A stretch of DNA of 64,000 bases from contig NZ_CP148752.1 of the NCBI RefSeq assembly GCF_040448305.1, positions 496,001-560,000 of the forward strand, read 5' to 3'. The DNA is from Pseudomonas fluorescens. GTDB lineage: Bacteria; Pseudomonadota; Gammaproteobacteria; Pseudomonadales; Pseudomonadaceae. Positions 34,387 through 45,147 of the stretch are shown piece after piece (position 1 is the first letter of the stretch; the number at the start of each line of letters is the position of its first letter). The notes beneath the pieces were generated by a model. The model saw only the letters and a program-made list of their open reading frames with translations. It made no database searches and had not been told where the DNA came from. Made by a program: the position numbers and the translations under genes.

Positions 34387-34489
34387 GGGTCAATCCTCGT
34401 GTGAAGTGTTGCTCTCTGAGGTCGGCATTCTAGAGATTCGCCAGATGCGGTAAAGTCATTACCTATCTGTTTGGGAGATGGGTTGAGCC

Positions 34490-35392
34490 ATGAGCATGCA
34501 ATGGAATCTGGAACAGTTGCGGTTGTTTGTCAGCGTAGCGGAGCAGCGTTCGTTTTCTGCCGTGGCGCGCGGTCAGCGCAAGGCGCAGTCGGCGGTCAGC
34601 AGTTCGATAGCGCTACTGGAAGAAGACCTGGGCGTCAGCCTGTTCGACCGCAGCAGCGGCCGTCAGCCGAAACTCACTGAAGCCGGCACGGCTTTGCTGG
34701 ACGAAGCGCGAGAGGTGTTGCGCCAGTGCGAACGACTCAACGGCCGCGCGCTGGCGATGATGCGCGGGCAAGAAGCGCGACTGCGTGTGGCGCAGGATGA
34801 AGCGATGCCTTATCAGCCGATCATCGAAAGCTTCGAGGCCCTGGCGGAAAAATTCCCCAGCCTTGAAGTGCAACTGACCAGCGCCGCCCAAGGCGATGTC
34901 GCGCGCAAGCTGGTGGAGCGGCGTGCCGATCTGGGGCTGCTGTTCTTTCACGATCAGATTCCCGAGGCACTTGAGCGGCGGGTACTGGGCAGCGTGGAAA
35001 TGGTCACGGTGTGCGGCAAGGATCATCCGTTGGCGCGCAAAGGCGCAGTGGATGGCCAACAACTGGCGCAACATCGGCAGCTGCTGATGTCCACGGAGTC
35101 GAGCATTTATCCCGGCAGTGATCCCGCCAGCCCGCAGGTGTGGCGCGCCGACAGCTTCTATGTGATGGCCGAATGGCTGGTGCGTGGCCTCGGCTGGGCC
35201 TGGTTGCCACGCCACGTGGTGCAGTACCCGACCTATCAGAACCAGATGGTCGAACTGGTCAGCGAATGGACCCCGCCGGCCCTGGTGGTGGAGCTGGTAT
35301 GGCGCCGGGATGAACCGCTCGGTCCGGCCGCGCGCTGGCTCGCCGAACGTTTTGCCGTGCACTTGCAGGCGATTGGTGAAAAAAGCCGATAA
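34490..35392 (+). CDS. LysR-family transcriptional regulator
   Basis: The 300-aa protein has the N-terminal winged helix-turn-helix (LEQLRLFVSVAEQRSFSAVA, then QSAVSSSIALLEEDLGVSLF) and a periplasmic-binding-protein-like effector domain. It corresponds to PA4989. It lies between the divergent SMR pump and waaA; the classical LysR layout makes the SMR gene the likely target. Effector unknown. Confidence 0.92.
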   Translation: MSMQWNLEQLRLFVSVAEQRSFSAVARGQRKAQSAVSSSIALLEEDLGVSLFDRSSGRQPKLTEAGTALLDEAREVLRQCERLNGRALAMMRGQEARLRVAQDEAMPYQPIIESFEALAEKFPSLEVQLTSAAQGDVARKLVERRADLGLLFFHDQIPEALERRVLGSVEMVTVCGKDHPLARKGAVDGQQLAQHRQLLMSTESSIYPGSDPASPQVWRADSFYVMAEWLVRGLGWAWLPRHVVQYPTYQNQMVELVSEWTPPALVVELVWRRDEPLGPAARWLAERFAVHLQAIGEKSR

Positions 35393-35403
35393 ACTCCGCC
35401 GCC

Positions 35404-36681
35404 ATGAATAGAACTCTCTACACCGCGCTGTTTTATCTGGGGCTGCCATTGGTAGCGATTCGGCTTTGGTTGCGCGCGCGCAAGGCGCCGGCGTATGCCA
35501 AGCGCATCGGTGAGCGCTTTTCCTGCGGGATGCCAGCGATGAAACCGGACGGCATCTGGGTGCACGCCGTGTCGGTGGGCGAAAGCATTGCGGCCGCACC
35601 GATGATTCGAGCCTTGCTGGCGCGTTATCCGGATCTGCCGATCACTGTGACCTGCATGACCCCGACCGGTTCGGAACGCATCCATGCACTGTTCGCCAAT
35701 GAGCCACGCATCCAGCACTGTTATCTGCCCTATGACTTGCCTTGCGCTGCCCGGCGCTTCCTTGATCGGGTCCAGCCGAAACTGGCGGTGATCATGGAAA
35801 CCGAGCTGTGGCCCAACCATATCCATCAATGCGCCAAACGCAGGATCCCCGTGGCGTTGGCCAATGCGCGACTGTCCGAGCGTTCGGCCAGGGGATACGG
35901 CCGGTTCCCCAAGCTGACCCAGCCAATGCTGGCTGAGATGAGCCTGTTTGCGGTGCAGACCGAAGCCGAGGCCCAGCGCTTGCGCGACTTGGGCGCGCGG
36001 ACGGAAACCGTCGAAGTGACCGGTTCGATCAAGTTCGACCTGACCATCGACCCGCAACTGCTGGAGCGCGCCGTTGAGCTGCGCGGGCAATGGCAGGCGC
36101 TGGAACGACCGGTGTGGATCGCGGCCAGTACCCATGACGGCGAAGACGAGGTGGTGCTGGCGGCCCATCGCCAGTTGTTGGTCAGTCATCCCGATGCCTT
36201 GCTGATTCTGGTACCGCGTCATCCGGAACGTTTCAATTCGGTGTACGGGCTGTGCCAGCAACAAGGGTTTGCCACGGTCCGGCGTTCCAGTGGCGATGCG
36301 GTCAGCGCGAATACTTCAGTGCTGCTGGGCGACACCATGGGCGAGTTGCTGTTTCTCTACGCCCTGGCTGACAGTGCATTCGTCGGCGGCAGCCTGGTGC
36401 CGAATGGCGGGCATAACCTGCTGGAGCCGGCGGCTCTCGCCAAACCGGTGTTGAGCGGTCCGCATCTTTTCAACTTCCTCGAAATCGCCGCGCAGTTGCG
36501 CAGTGCCGGGGCGTTGCAGGAGGTGGAGGATGCTGAAGGGCTGGCGGTGGCGGTGCAGCGGCTGTTCGAACTGCCGCGAGATGCGCAGCGCATGGCAGAG
36601 GCCGGGTTGAACGTGATGCGCGCCAATCAGGGTGCATTGCAGCGCTTGCTGGACGGGTTGGGGCGGTTGATCGACCGTTAA
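35404..36681 (+). CDS. waaA: 3-deoxy-D-manno-octulosonic acid (Kdo) transferase
   Basis: It transfers Kdo from CMP-Kdo to lipid IVA at the inner membrane, the first step of LPS core assembly. The 425-aa GT30 protein has an N-terminal membrane anchor, the acceptor-binding HAVSVGES motif, METELWPN, and the donor-site GGSLVPNGGHNLLEPAAL. It starts 11 bp after the LysR gene. It is transcribed towards a REP doublet and the convergent TolC-like gene. Confidence 0.96.
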   Translation: MNRTLYTALFYLGLPLVAIRLWLRARKAPAYAKRIGERFSCGMPAMKPDGIWVHAVSVGESIAAAPMIRALLARYPDLPITVTCMTPTGSERIHALFANEPRIQHCYLPYDLPCAARRFLDRVQPKLAVIMETELWPNHIHQCAKRRIPVALANARLSERSARGYGRFPKLTQPMLAEMSLFAVQTEAEAQRLRDLGARTETVEVTGSIKFDLTIDPQLLERAVELRGQWQALERPVWIAASTHDGEDEVVLAAHRQLLVSHPDALLILVPRHPERFNSVYGLCQQQGFATVRRSSGDAVSANTSVLLGDTMGELLFLYALADSAFVGGSLVPNGGHNLLEPAALAKPVLSGPHLFNFLEIAAQLRSAGALQEVEDAEGLAVAVQRLFELPRDAQRMAEAGLNVMRANQGALQRLLDGLGRLIDR

Positions 36682-36697
36682 GACCGAGTTGTATTCA

Positions 36698-36756
36698 TTC
36701 GCGAGCAGGCTCGCTCCCACACTCGAATCACTGTGGGAGCGAGCCTGCTCGCGAAG
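36698..36756. repeat. Compact REP doublet between convergent waaA and TolC-like gene
   Basis: Two inverted REP copies separated by only about 12 bases (TCGAATCA region) form one long hairpin that could terminate transcription from both sides. No separate terminator was found in this gap. Confidence 0.85.
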
Positions 36757-36765
36757 CTTTTGCTT

Positions 36766-38205
36766 TTACTGATCAGGTCGCGCTTTCAACTGCTCCTCTG
36801 CCGCCTTGGCCAGATCCGGTGGCAGGAAATCCTTGTCCGGGTTGTAGTTCGGGTTGAGCCAGCGTGCCAGCACTTGCAGATCCCCCGGATTCAACGTGCC
36901 GGCCTGTTGCTTCAAGCGCAGGTTGTCGAGGATGTAGTCGTAGCGGGTGTTGTTGTAGTCGCGCACCGAGGTGTATAGCGAGCGCTGCGCGTCCAGCACG
37001 TCGACGATGTTTCGCGTACCCACCTGATAGCCGATTTCAGTCGCTTCCACCGCGCTCTGGTTGGAGATGATCGATTGCTTGCGCGCCTGTACCTGCTCGA
37101 CATCGGTGTTCACCGCGCGGTGCAGGTCGCGGGTGTTTTCCACGATCTGCCGGCGCAGGGATTCGCGTTGCTGCTCGGTCTGGTCCAGCTGTGCATAGGA
37201 CTGACGCACCTGGGAGTTGATCAGGCCACCGCTGTAGATCGGGATGTTCAGTTGCAGGCCCAAGGTCGTTTGGTCGACGTTGCCACCGTACGCCTGCGGC
37301 AGGTTATTCGGGTTGCTGAAGCCCAGTGCGTCGTTGTCGCCCTTCTCGTACTTGGCGACCGCGTCTACCGTTGGCAAGTGCCCGGACCTGCGCTGCTTGA
37401 GGGTTTGCTCGGCGGCGCTGACGGCATAGTTGCTGGCCAACAGATTGAGGTTCTGCCTGCCCGCGGTTTCGACCCAGGCCTTGGCGTCGTTCGGTACTGG
37501 CGGCAGGATCGGCAAGTTATGGCTGATGCCCCAGATCGAGTTGTACTGGCGGTTGGTCAGGGTGATCAATGCTTCAAAGGCGTCGTCCACCTGGCGTTGC
37601 GCAACGATGCGGTTGGCGCGTGCGGTGTCGTAGCTGGCTTGTGAGTTCAATACGTCGGTCTTGTCCGAGAGGCCGACATCGAAGCGCTCGTTGGATTGAT
37701 CGAGCTGGCGTTTGAACGCCGCTTCTTCGGCCTTGGTCGAGGCCAGGTTGTCCTGGGTGCGCAGCACGTTGAAATAGCTGTCAGCGGTTTGCAGGATCAG
37801 GTTTTGCTCGGTCGCCGAGAGTTGCAGGGCGGCCTGTTCGTTGACTTCCTTGGCGGCCTGGAACTGGAACCAGCGATCGGCGCGGAACAAAGGTTGCGCC
37901 AGGGTGGCCTGGTACGAATGAGCATCGCGGTTGGTCGTGCCCGAAGGTTGATCGAGCGACGTACGCACCTCGGAAATATTGGCGCCGCCCGAGAGGTTCG
38001 GCAGCAGCCCGGCACGGGCCTGGGGTACGACTTCTTTTTGCGCGCCGTATTGGGCGATGGCAGCCGCCAGGTCGGCGTTGTTGTTGACGGCTTCCTGATA
38101 AACGCTGACCAGGTCCGTCTTGGCCGATAAGGGCACATCTGCTGCCCAGGCCATTCCGTTGGACGCACAAGACACGGCAAGGGCCAGTGAGAGTTTGCGC
38201 AGCAT
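36766..38205 (-). CDS. TolC-family outer membrane channel (OpmH-like)
   Basis: The 479-aa protein has a signal peptide (about 1-21, ending in AWA) and the two-fold repeated helical barrel architecture of TolC. Examples are PLFRADRWFQFQAAKEVNEQ in the first repeat and LNIPIYSGGLINSQVRQSYA in the second. It forms a periplasm-spanning export duct for type I secretion or efflux. It corresponds to PA4974. No pump or fusion-protein gene adjoins it, as for E. coli tolC. Confidence 0.93.
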   Translation of the reverse strand: MLRKLSLALAVSCASNGMAWAADVPLSAKTDLVSVYQEAVNNNADLAAAIAQYGAQKEVVPQARAGLLPNLSGGANISEVRTSLDQPSGTTNRDAHSYQATLAQPLFRADRWFQFQAAKEVNEQAALQLSATEQNLILQTADSYFNVLRTQDNLASTKAEEAAFKRQLDQSNERFDVGLSDKTDVLNSQASYDTARANRIVAQRQVDDAFEALITLTNRQYNSIWGISHNLPILPPVPNDAKAWVETAGRQNLNLLASNYAVSAAEQTLKQRRSGHLPTVDAVAKYEKGDNDALGFSNPNNLPQAYGGNVDQTTLGLQLNIPIYSGGLINSQVRQSYAQLDQTEQQRESLRRQIVENTRDLHRAVNTDVEQVQARKQSIISNQSAVEATEIGYQVGTRNIVDVLDAQRSLYTSVRDYNNTRYDYILDNLRLKQQAGTLNPGDLQVLARWLNPNYNPDKDFLPPDLAKAAEEQLKARPDQ

Positions 38206-38375
38206 AGACGATCCCTAGAATTGATATTACAGAGGTAATTTGAGCGCCAAGGCTAAGGCCCCGCTTTGACAGCGTCAATGCCGGCTCAGCGTAGCGAGTG
38301 TAGTTGTGCATTGGGGCGGCAACAATCCTGATACTGCGTGTAATAACGCCATTCATCATGGTCTTTGCAGTGGGG

Positions 38376-38405
38376 TTGGCGTTCTTTGCCAGTTGTGTCT
38401 AGACT
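38376..38405 (+). promoter_or_regulatory. Possible sigma-70 promoter of thiC
   Basis: TTGGCG, an 18-bp spacer and TAGACT end 8 bases before the riboswitch aptamer. The match is moderate and the assignment rests mainly on position. Confidence 0.35.
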
Positions 38406-38412
38406 GGCCGGG

Positions 38413-38505
38413 TTCTTGTCGGGGTGCCTTGCTATGAGGCTGAGATCGAATAATTTCGGATCCCGTTGAACCTGATCAGGTTAGCGCCTGCGTAGGGAAC
38501 AAGAT
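38413..38505 (+). promoter_or_regulatory. TPP riboswitch (THI box)
   Basis: The THI-box elements are all present. The closing stem is TTCTTGT / ACAAGA, then CGGGGTGCC and CTGAGATC. These are followed by the conserved CCCGTTGAACCTGATCAGGT and GCGTAGGGAACAAG. It lies in the 475-bp thiC leader and should repress thiC when thiamine pyrophosphate is high. About 175 bases separate it from the thiC ATG, leaving room for an expression platform. Confidence 0.95.
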
Positions 38506-38680
38506 TTCTCGTCACCCGGCGAGTCCTCTTGTGCTTCGTCCGGGATGTTGTTCGACAATCGAACACCCCTCGAGCACTGAGCACAGCACAGCTGGTTTTC
38601 CCAGCGCCCGTGCGTCCATTCGTTTACAGGTTCGCTCCGACAAAAATCCACTGCCTGGATGTGTGTCTGGAGAACCCGTG

Positions 38681-40570
<1,890 letters not shown>

Positions 40571-40585
40571 TCTGACCTGAAAAGG

Positions 40586-40605
40586 TGGGGCCTGAAAGGG
40601 CCCCA
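40586..40605 (+). terminator. GC-rich hairpin after thiC
   Basis: TGGGGCC and GGCCCCA arms flank a six-base TGAAAG-type loop shortly after the thiC stop, directly before a REP doublet. No T run, so a weak or stabilising element. Confidence 0.45.
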
Positions 40606-40682
40606 TCGCCAGCAGGCTGGCTCCCACACTGGATTTGTGGTGTTCACAAGTCCCCTGTGGGAGCCAGCCTGCTGGCGATAGC
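40604..40682. repeat. REP doublet of a variant subclass
   Basis: The inverted pair ATCGCCAGCAGGCTGGCTCC / GGAGCCAGCCTGCTGGCGAT differs from the other REPs (GCGAGCAGGCTCGC) by compensated changes in both arms. Pairing is kept although the sequence changed. Confidence 0.85.
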
Positions 40683-40721
40683 GATCAACACAACAAAAAA
40701 TGTCCCTCTGAGATAACACCC

Positions 40722-42014
40722 TTGAGCATTCAACCCAGCACTTATTCCCCCGATATCGCGGTGCCGAGCGACAAACGTGTCTTCGGCGGCCGCGATCTGT
40801 TTTCCCTGTGGTTTTCCCTCGGCATCGGCCTGATGGTGTTGCAGACCGGTGCATTGCTCGCGCCAGGCCTGGGCCTGTCCGGTTCGTTGCTGGCGATTTT
40901 TCTCGGCACGCTGGTTGGCGTTCTGCTGCTGGCGGCGGTCGGCGTGATTGGCAGTGACACTGGCCTATCGTCGATGGCCGCGCTCAAGCTCAGCCTCGGT
41001 GCCAGAGGCGCGAGCCTGCCGGCGGTGCTGAACCTGCTGCAACTGATCGGCTGGGGTTCGTTTGAAATCATCGTCATGCGCGATGCCGCCAGCCTGCTGG
41101 GCGCGAAGGCCTTCAGCGAAGGCAGCCTGCTGTCCAATCCCGTGCTGTGGACGCTGTTTTTCGGCGCACTGGCGACCTTGTTGGCCGTTAGCGGTCCATT
41201 AACGTTCGTGCGGAAGATCCTGCGCAAATGGGGTATCTGGCTGCTGCTGGCCGCGTGCATCTGGCTGACCTGGAACCTGTTCGCCAAGGCTGACCTGGCC
41301 GCGTTGTGGGCCCAGGCCGGTGACGGTTCGATGCCGTTCGCCGTGGGTTTCGACATCGCCATTGCCATGCCGCTGTCGTGGTTGCCGCTGATCGCTGACT
41401 ACTCGCGCTTCGGCAAGCGGGCGAAAAACGTCTTCGGTGGCACCGCCATCGGTTTCTTTATCGGTAATTTCTGGCTGATGAGCCTGGGCGTGGCCTACAC
41501 CCTGGCGTTCGCGCCGAGCGGTGAAGTCAATGCCTTGCTGCTGGCGCTGGCCGGCGCCGGCCTGGGGATTCCGCTGCTGCTGATTCTTCTGGATGAATCG
41601 GAAAACGCCTTTGCCGATATTCACTCGGCAGCGGTGTCCAGCGGGATTCTGTTGCGCGCCAAAGTCGAGCACCTGGCCCTGGCCATCGGCGTCATCTGCA
41701 CGCTGATTGCCTTGCTGGCGCCGTTGGCCCAGTACCAGAACTTCCTGCTGCTGATCGGTTCGGTGTTTGCGCCGTTGTTCGGCGTGGTACTGGTGGATCA
41801 CTTCATCCTGCGCAAGCGTAGCGCCCAGGTGGCCTCGGCCGCATTGCGCTGGCCGGCGCTGCTCGCCTGGCTGGGCGGGGTCAGCACCTATCACTTGTTG
41901 GCCAACCTGTATCCGGATGTCGGCGCCACCCTGCCAGCACTGGTAGTGGCAGGGTTGCTCCAGCTAGTGCTGGGCCGGGCCTTCAGTTACGGCCGGGAAA
42001 CAGTTCGGGCTTGA
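40722..42014 (+). CDS. cytX: CytX-type hydroxymethylpyrimidine/cytosine permease (NCS1 family)
   Basis: The 430-aa inner-membrane protein has about 12 hydrophobic segments and the NCS1 signature region near the N terminus (FGGRDLFSLWFSLGIG). Genes of this kind (CytX) are linked to thiamine pyrimidine salvage, and its place just after riboswitch-controlled thiC supports that role. The TTG at 40722 (MSIQPSTYSPD) is the best start; upstream sequence in frame is REP DNA. Its 3' end overlaps the convergent lipoprotein gene by 32 bp. Confidence 0.82.
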   Translation: MSIQPSTYSPDIAVPSDKRVFGGRDLFSLWFSLGIGLMVLQTGALLAPGLGLSGSLLAIFLGTLVGVLLLAAVGVIGSDTGLSSMAALKLSLGARGASLPAVLNLLQLIGWGSFEIIVMRDAASLLGAKAFSEGSLLSNPVLWTLFFGALATLLAVSGPLTFVRKILRKWGIWLLLAACIWLTWNLFAKADLAALWAQAGDGSMPFAVGFDIAIAMPLSWLPLIADYSRFGKRAKNVFGGTAIGFFIGNFWLMSLGVAYTLAFAPSGEVNALLLALAGAGLGIPLLLILLDESENAFADIHSAAVSSGILLRAKVEHLALAIGVICTLIALLAPLAQYQNFLLLIGSVFAPLFGVVLVDHFILRKRSAQVASAALRWPALLAWLGGVSTYHLLANLYPDVGATLPALVVAGLLQLVLGRAFSYGRETVRA

Positions 42015-42729
42015 TGATGCCGTTCAGGCGAGGGTAGGGGATCTTCAGTTCGACATGGCCCAGCGCGTAAGGCGCGATGGTGCTGGTTTCGTACTTGAGG
42101 ATCACCCCGCCGTAGGTCAGCGCCACGTTCTGGGTTTTCTGGAACGGCCAGCTCTTCACGAACTCCGGTTCCTGATCGAGCTTGGTGCTGATCAACCAGC
42201 TGTTGTGTGCCACCTGCGCGGCTTTCCAGAACGCGTCTTCCTGCCCTGGCACCAGCATGTCCGACAGCGTCAGCACTTTATGCTGCTGGCGTGAATAGTT
42301 GATGAAACCCCGACCTGGGGTGCCATGGGCACCGCCGGTGTCCAGATAGCTGGACAATTCGACGATCACCAAGCCGTCATGCTGCTCACGTACCTTTGCC
42401 TGCAGATAGCTGCTGAAGCGCGGGCCGGCGGTGCGCAAAAACTCTTCGCGATAGGCCGCCAGGGTCGGGGCAACCGGCGCGTCGGGCGAGGTGCGGGTCA
42501 TCTGCAGTAGGCGCTTTTCGATGATGCCGTCCAGTGCCGGCTCGTCCGGGAAGTGCAGGGTGTCGATGTTGACCAGAGGGCAATCCGGGTTGCTGCAACC
42601 GGGCTTGAGTTGCTCGGAGGCGTCGCGGGTGGTTTCCAGCGGCGCCCGGTAATTGGGCTGGAACAGGCTCGCGCAAGCGCCCAGGGTCAGGGCGATAGCG
42701 GCCACGGAAGCAATTTTGAAAAGCGACAT
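41983..42729 (-). CDS. DUF3298/RsiV-type lipoprotein
   Basis: The 248-aa product begins MSLFKIASVAAIALTLGACA, a signal peptide with lipobox LGAC, so it is a lipoprotein. The body has ISSYLDTGGAHGTPGRGF-like features (here LSSYLDTGGAHGTPGRGFI). These belong to the RsiV/DUF3298 domain, which in RsiV binds lysozyme. It corresponds to PA4972. Function here is unknown. The start at 42729 was chosen for the signal peptide. It is convergent with cytX and overlaps its end. Confidence 0.85.
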   Translation of the reverse strand: MSLFKIASVAAIALTLGACASLFQPNYRAPLETTRDASEQLKPGCSNPDCPLVNIDTLHFPDEPALDGIIEKRLLQMTRTSPDAPVAPTLAAYREEFLRTAGPRFSSYLQAKVREQHDGLVIVELSSYLDTGGAHGTPGRGFINYSRQQHKVLTLSDMLVPGQEDAFWKAAQVAHNSWLISTKLDQEPEFVKSWPFQKTQNVALTYGGVILKYETSTIAPYALGHVELKIPYPRLNGIIKPELFPGRN

Positions 42730-42955
42730 GAGCGTCCTTTCTGAAACAAGGGAAGGCAAAAAGTTACCCGCTTCGACTATCAACGGGGCAGTCAGTTCGC
42801 CACTAAGCTAATTAGAGTGGGTTTCGCCCTCACCGTCCATCCCGCTGACGGGAAAGGGGCTGCATCAAACATCACGGGCGCGTTAGGATGGCGCGAAGTC
42901 GAGGCCCAGGAAAAAAAGCAGCCTCGAACAGGATTTGCAGTAAAAGAGGATAGTC

Positions 42956-43573
42956 ATGACGGATTTTGCCAACGCCATTCCGACCGCCGTTGATATCGTG
43001 CGGCGCGAAAAGTGCTACGAGGGCTTCTACAAACTCGAACGCGTGCACTTGCGCCACGAATTGTTCGCCGGGGGCATGAGCCGCGAGATCAATCGTGAAG
43101 TGTTCGTTCGCCATGACGCGGTATGCATGCTGCCTTACGATCCACAACGCGATGAAGTGGTGCTGATCGAGCAGTTTCGCGTCGGCGCCATGGACAAGAC
43201 CGACAATCCGTGGCTGATCGAACTGGTCGCTGGTCTGATCGACAAGGATGAAGTGCCGGAAGCAGTTGCTCACCGCGAGGCGCAGGAGGAAGCTGGGCTG
43301 GTAATCGGGGCGCTCTGGCCGATGACCAAATACTTTCCATCGCCGGGCGGCAGCAACGAGTTCGTGCATCTGTACCTGGGGCGTTGCGACACTACCGGGG
43401 TTGGCGGCCTGCATGGGCTGGAGGAAGAGGCAGAAGATATTCGCGTCACGGTCTGGGCTTTCGAAGATGCCCTGCAAGCCGTGCGCGACGGGCGTATTGC
43501 CAACGCGGCGAGCATCATTGCCTTGCAATGGCTGGCTTTGAACCGCGTTGAAGTGAGGGGGTTATGGTCGTAA
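42956..43573 (+). CDS. nudF: ADP-ribose pyrophosphatase (Nudix)
   Basis: It hydrolyses ADP-ribose to AMP and ribose 5-phosphate. The 205-aa protein has a complete Nudix box: GLIDKDEVPEAVAHREAQEE then AGL (GX5EX7REUXEEXGU). The preceding LIELVAG and following GGSNEFVHLYLGRCD fit the NudF group. It corresponds to PA4971 and overlaps the next gene by 10 bp, so they form an operon. Confidence 0.94.
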   Translation: MTDFANAIPTAVDIVRREKCYEGFYKLERVHLRHELFAGGMSREINREVFVRHDAVCMLPYDPQRDEVVLIEQFRVGAMDKTDNPWLIELVAGLIDKDEVPEAVAHREAQEEAGLVIGALWPMTKYFPSPGGSNEFVHLYLGRCDTTGVGGLHGLEEEAEDIRVTVWAFEDALQAVRDGRIANAASIIALQWLALNRVEVRGLWS

Positions 43574-44016
43574 ACAAGCTGCGCGATCGCTATCGGGTGG
43601 ACCTGGTGGGGCTGCAAGCATCCTGCGAGGCGAACTACGCGCGCCTGATGCGACTGCTGCCGGACATGCGCAGCGAACCCGCCGCGCGGCGCATCGCCGT
43701 GACCCATGGCGACCAGATGCTCGGCGTGCTGGCGCTGGAAGTGCTGCTGACCTGTCCTTACACCACGACCCTGCAAGTGCGTCAGGAACACAGCCTGCCC
43801 TGGCTGCCGGTGCCGCAACTGGAAGTGCAGGTCTATCACGACGCACGCATGGCCGAAGTGGTCAGCGCCGAACATGCACGACGCTTTCGCGGCATCTATC
43901 CTTACCCGAATGCCTCGATGCACCAGCCGGACGAAAAGGCCCAGCTGAACATGTTTCTGGGCGAATGGCTGAGCCATTGCCTGGCGCTGGGGCATGAGTA
44001 CGAAGTAGTACGTTAG
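43564..44016 (+). CDS. DUF1249 family protein
   Basis: The 150-aa protein begins MVVNKLRDRYRVDLVGLQAS and contains QVYHDARMAEV and FRGIYPYPNASMHQPDEKAQ, the conserved features of DUF1249. The family regularly lies between nudF and cpdA in gammaproteobacteria (yqiB in E. coli). Function unknown. It overlaps nudF by 10 bp. Confidence 0.88.
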   Translation: MVVNKLRDRYRVDLVGLQASCEANYARLMRLLPDMRSEPAARRIAVTHGDQMLGVLALEVLLTCPYTTTLQVRQEHSLPWLPVPQLEVQVYHDARMAEVVSAEHARRFRGIYPYPNASMHQPDEKAQLNMFLGEWLSHCLALGHEYEVVR

Positions 44017-44128
44017 TTGTGAAGCGCAGTTGTGAACTGCGTCAGGTTCACAGATTTCCTCTTTCGATCGTCCCCTAGCATAATTGCGGCACTTACCCAT
44101 CCCCGTGATCACGCCCTGGGAGAACGCC

Positions 44129-44944
44129 TTGCCGAGCGTATCCACATTGACCACCGCCGATCCGGCGTTGCTGGTGCAACTCTCCGACAGCCACCTGTTT
44201 GCCGAAGCGGACGGCGCGTTGCTGGGCATGAATACCCGCGACAGCCTGCAAAAGGTCATCGAGCTGGTGCGCGCGCAACAGCCGCGGATTGACTTGATCC
44301 TGGCCACAGGTGATCTGTCCCAGGACGGGACGCTGGAGTCCTACCAGCAGTTTCGCGACATGACACGCCAGCTCGATGCGCCGGCGCGCTGGATTCCCGG
44401 CAATCACGATGAGCCGCGGATCATGGCCGAGGCGGCGGTGCAGAGCGCTTTGCTCGAACCGGTGGTGGATATCGGCAACTGGCGGGTCACACTGCTCGAT
44501 TCGGCGGTGCCGGGCTCGGTGCCAGGTTATTTGGAAGATGAACAGTTGCAGTTGCTCGCCCGCGCGTTGAGCGAAGCGCCGGAACGCCATCATCTGGTGT
44601 GCTTCCACCATCACCCGGTGTCCATCGGTTGTGCATGGATGGAACCGATTGGCTTGCGCAATCCCGAGGCGCTGTTCGCCGTGCTGGACCGTTTCGAACA
44701 GGTGCGCGCGGTGTTGTGGGGGCATGTGCACCAGGAAATCGACCAGATGCGCAATGGCGTGCGGTTGATTGCCTCGCCCTCGACCTGCATCCAGTTCGAG
44801 CCCGGCAGCGAGGATTTCAAGGTCGGGGAACAGGCACCGGGCTATCGCTGGTTGCGACTGCTGCCCGACGGGCGGCTGGAAACCGGGGTGGAGCGGGTGA
44901 TCGGGTTCGATTTCACTGTGGATTACGGTTCCAACGGCTACTGA
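44129..44944 (+). CDS. cpdA: 3',5'-cyclic-AMP phosphodiesterase CpdA
   Basis: It hydrolyses cAMP and so tempers Vfr/CRP signalling. The 271-aa metallophosphoesterase shows LSDSHLF, ATGDLSQDG, GNHDEPR, CFHHHPVSIG and GHVHQEID, which together form the two-metal site. The start was placed at TTG 44129 because GGGAGA lies just upstream and the conserved strand LLVQLSDSHLF begins soon after. A GTG at 44105 is an alternative. It follows the DUF1249 gene in the order nudF-yqiB-cpdA-yqiA-parE. Confidence 0.92.
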   Translation: MPSVSTLTTADPALLVQLSDSHLFAEADGALLGMNTRDSLQKVIELVRAQQPRIDLILATGDLSQDGTLESYQQFRDMTRQLDAPARWIPGNHDEPRIMAEAAVQSALLEPVVDIGNWRVTLLDSAVPGSVPGYLEDEQLQLLARALSEAPERHHLVCFHHHPVSIGCAWMEPIGLRNPEALFAVLDRFEQVRAVLWGHVHQEIDQMRNGVRLIASPSTCIQFEPGSEDFKVGEQAPGYRWLRLLPDGRLETGVERVIGFDFTVDYGSNGY

Positions 44945-44976
44945 CTGTTCACTTTTCAGGTAAACCGGGTCGCGCC

Positions 44977-45054
44977 CATCGCGAGCAGGCTCGCTCCCAC
45001 ACTGGACCTGCGTAGTTCACACATCCCCTGTGGGAGCGAGCCTGCTCGCGATGG
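44977..45054. repeat. REP doublet (REPIN)
   Basis: Inverted pair of CATCGCGAGCAGGCTCGCTC and GAGCGAGCCTGCTCGCGATG lying between cpdA and the esterase gene. Confidence 0.88.
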
Positions 45055-45147
45055 CGTCCGGACAGGCAACTTGAATTTTGTTGATATCCCCGATTCCCCC
45101 GGCACCCTGTAAACTCCGCCTCTTTAGCCGACGCACAGGGAGCTCAA

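Noticed and set aside
38531..38680. Upstream extension of thiC
   Set aside because: It is leader sequence after the TPP riboswitch; the ATG at 38681 with GGAGA and the conserved N terminus is the start.
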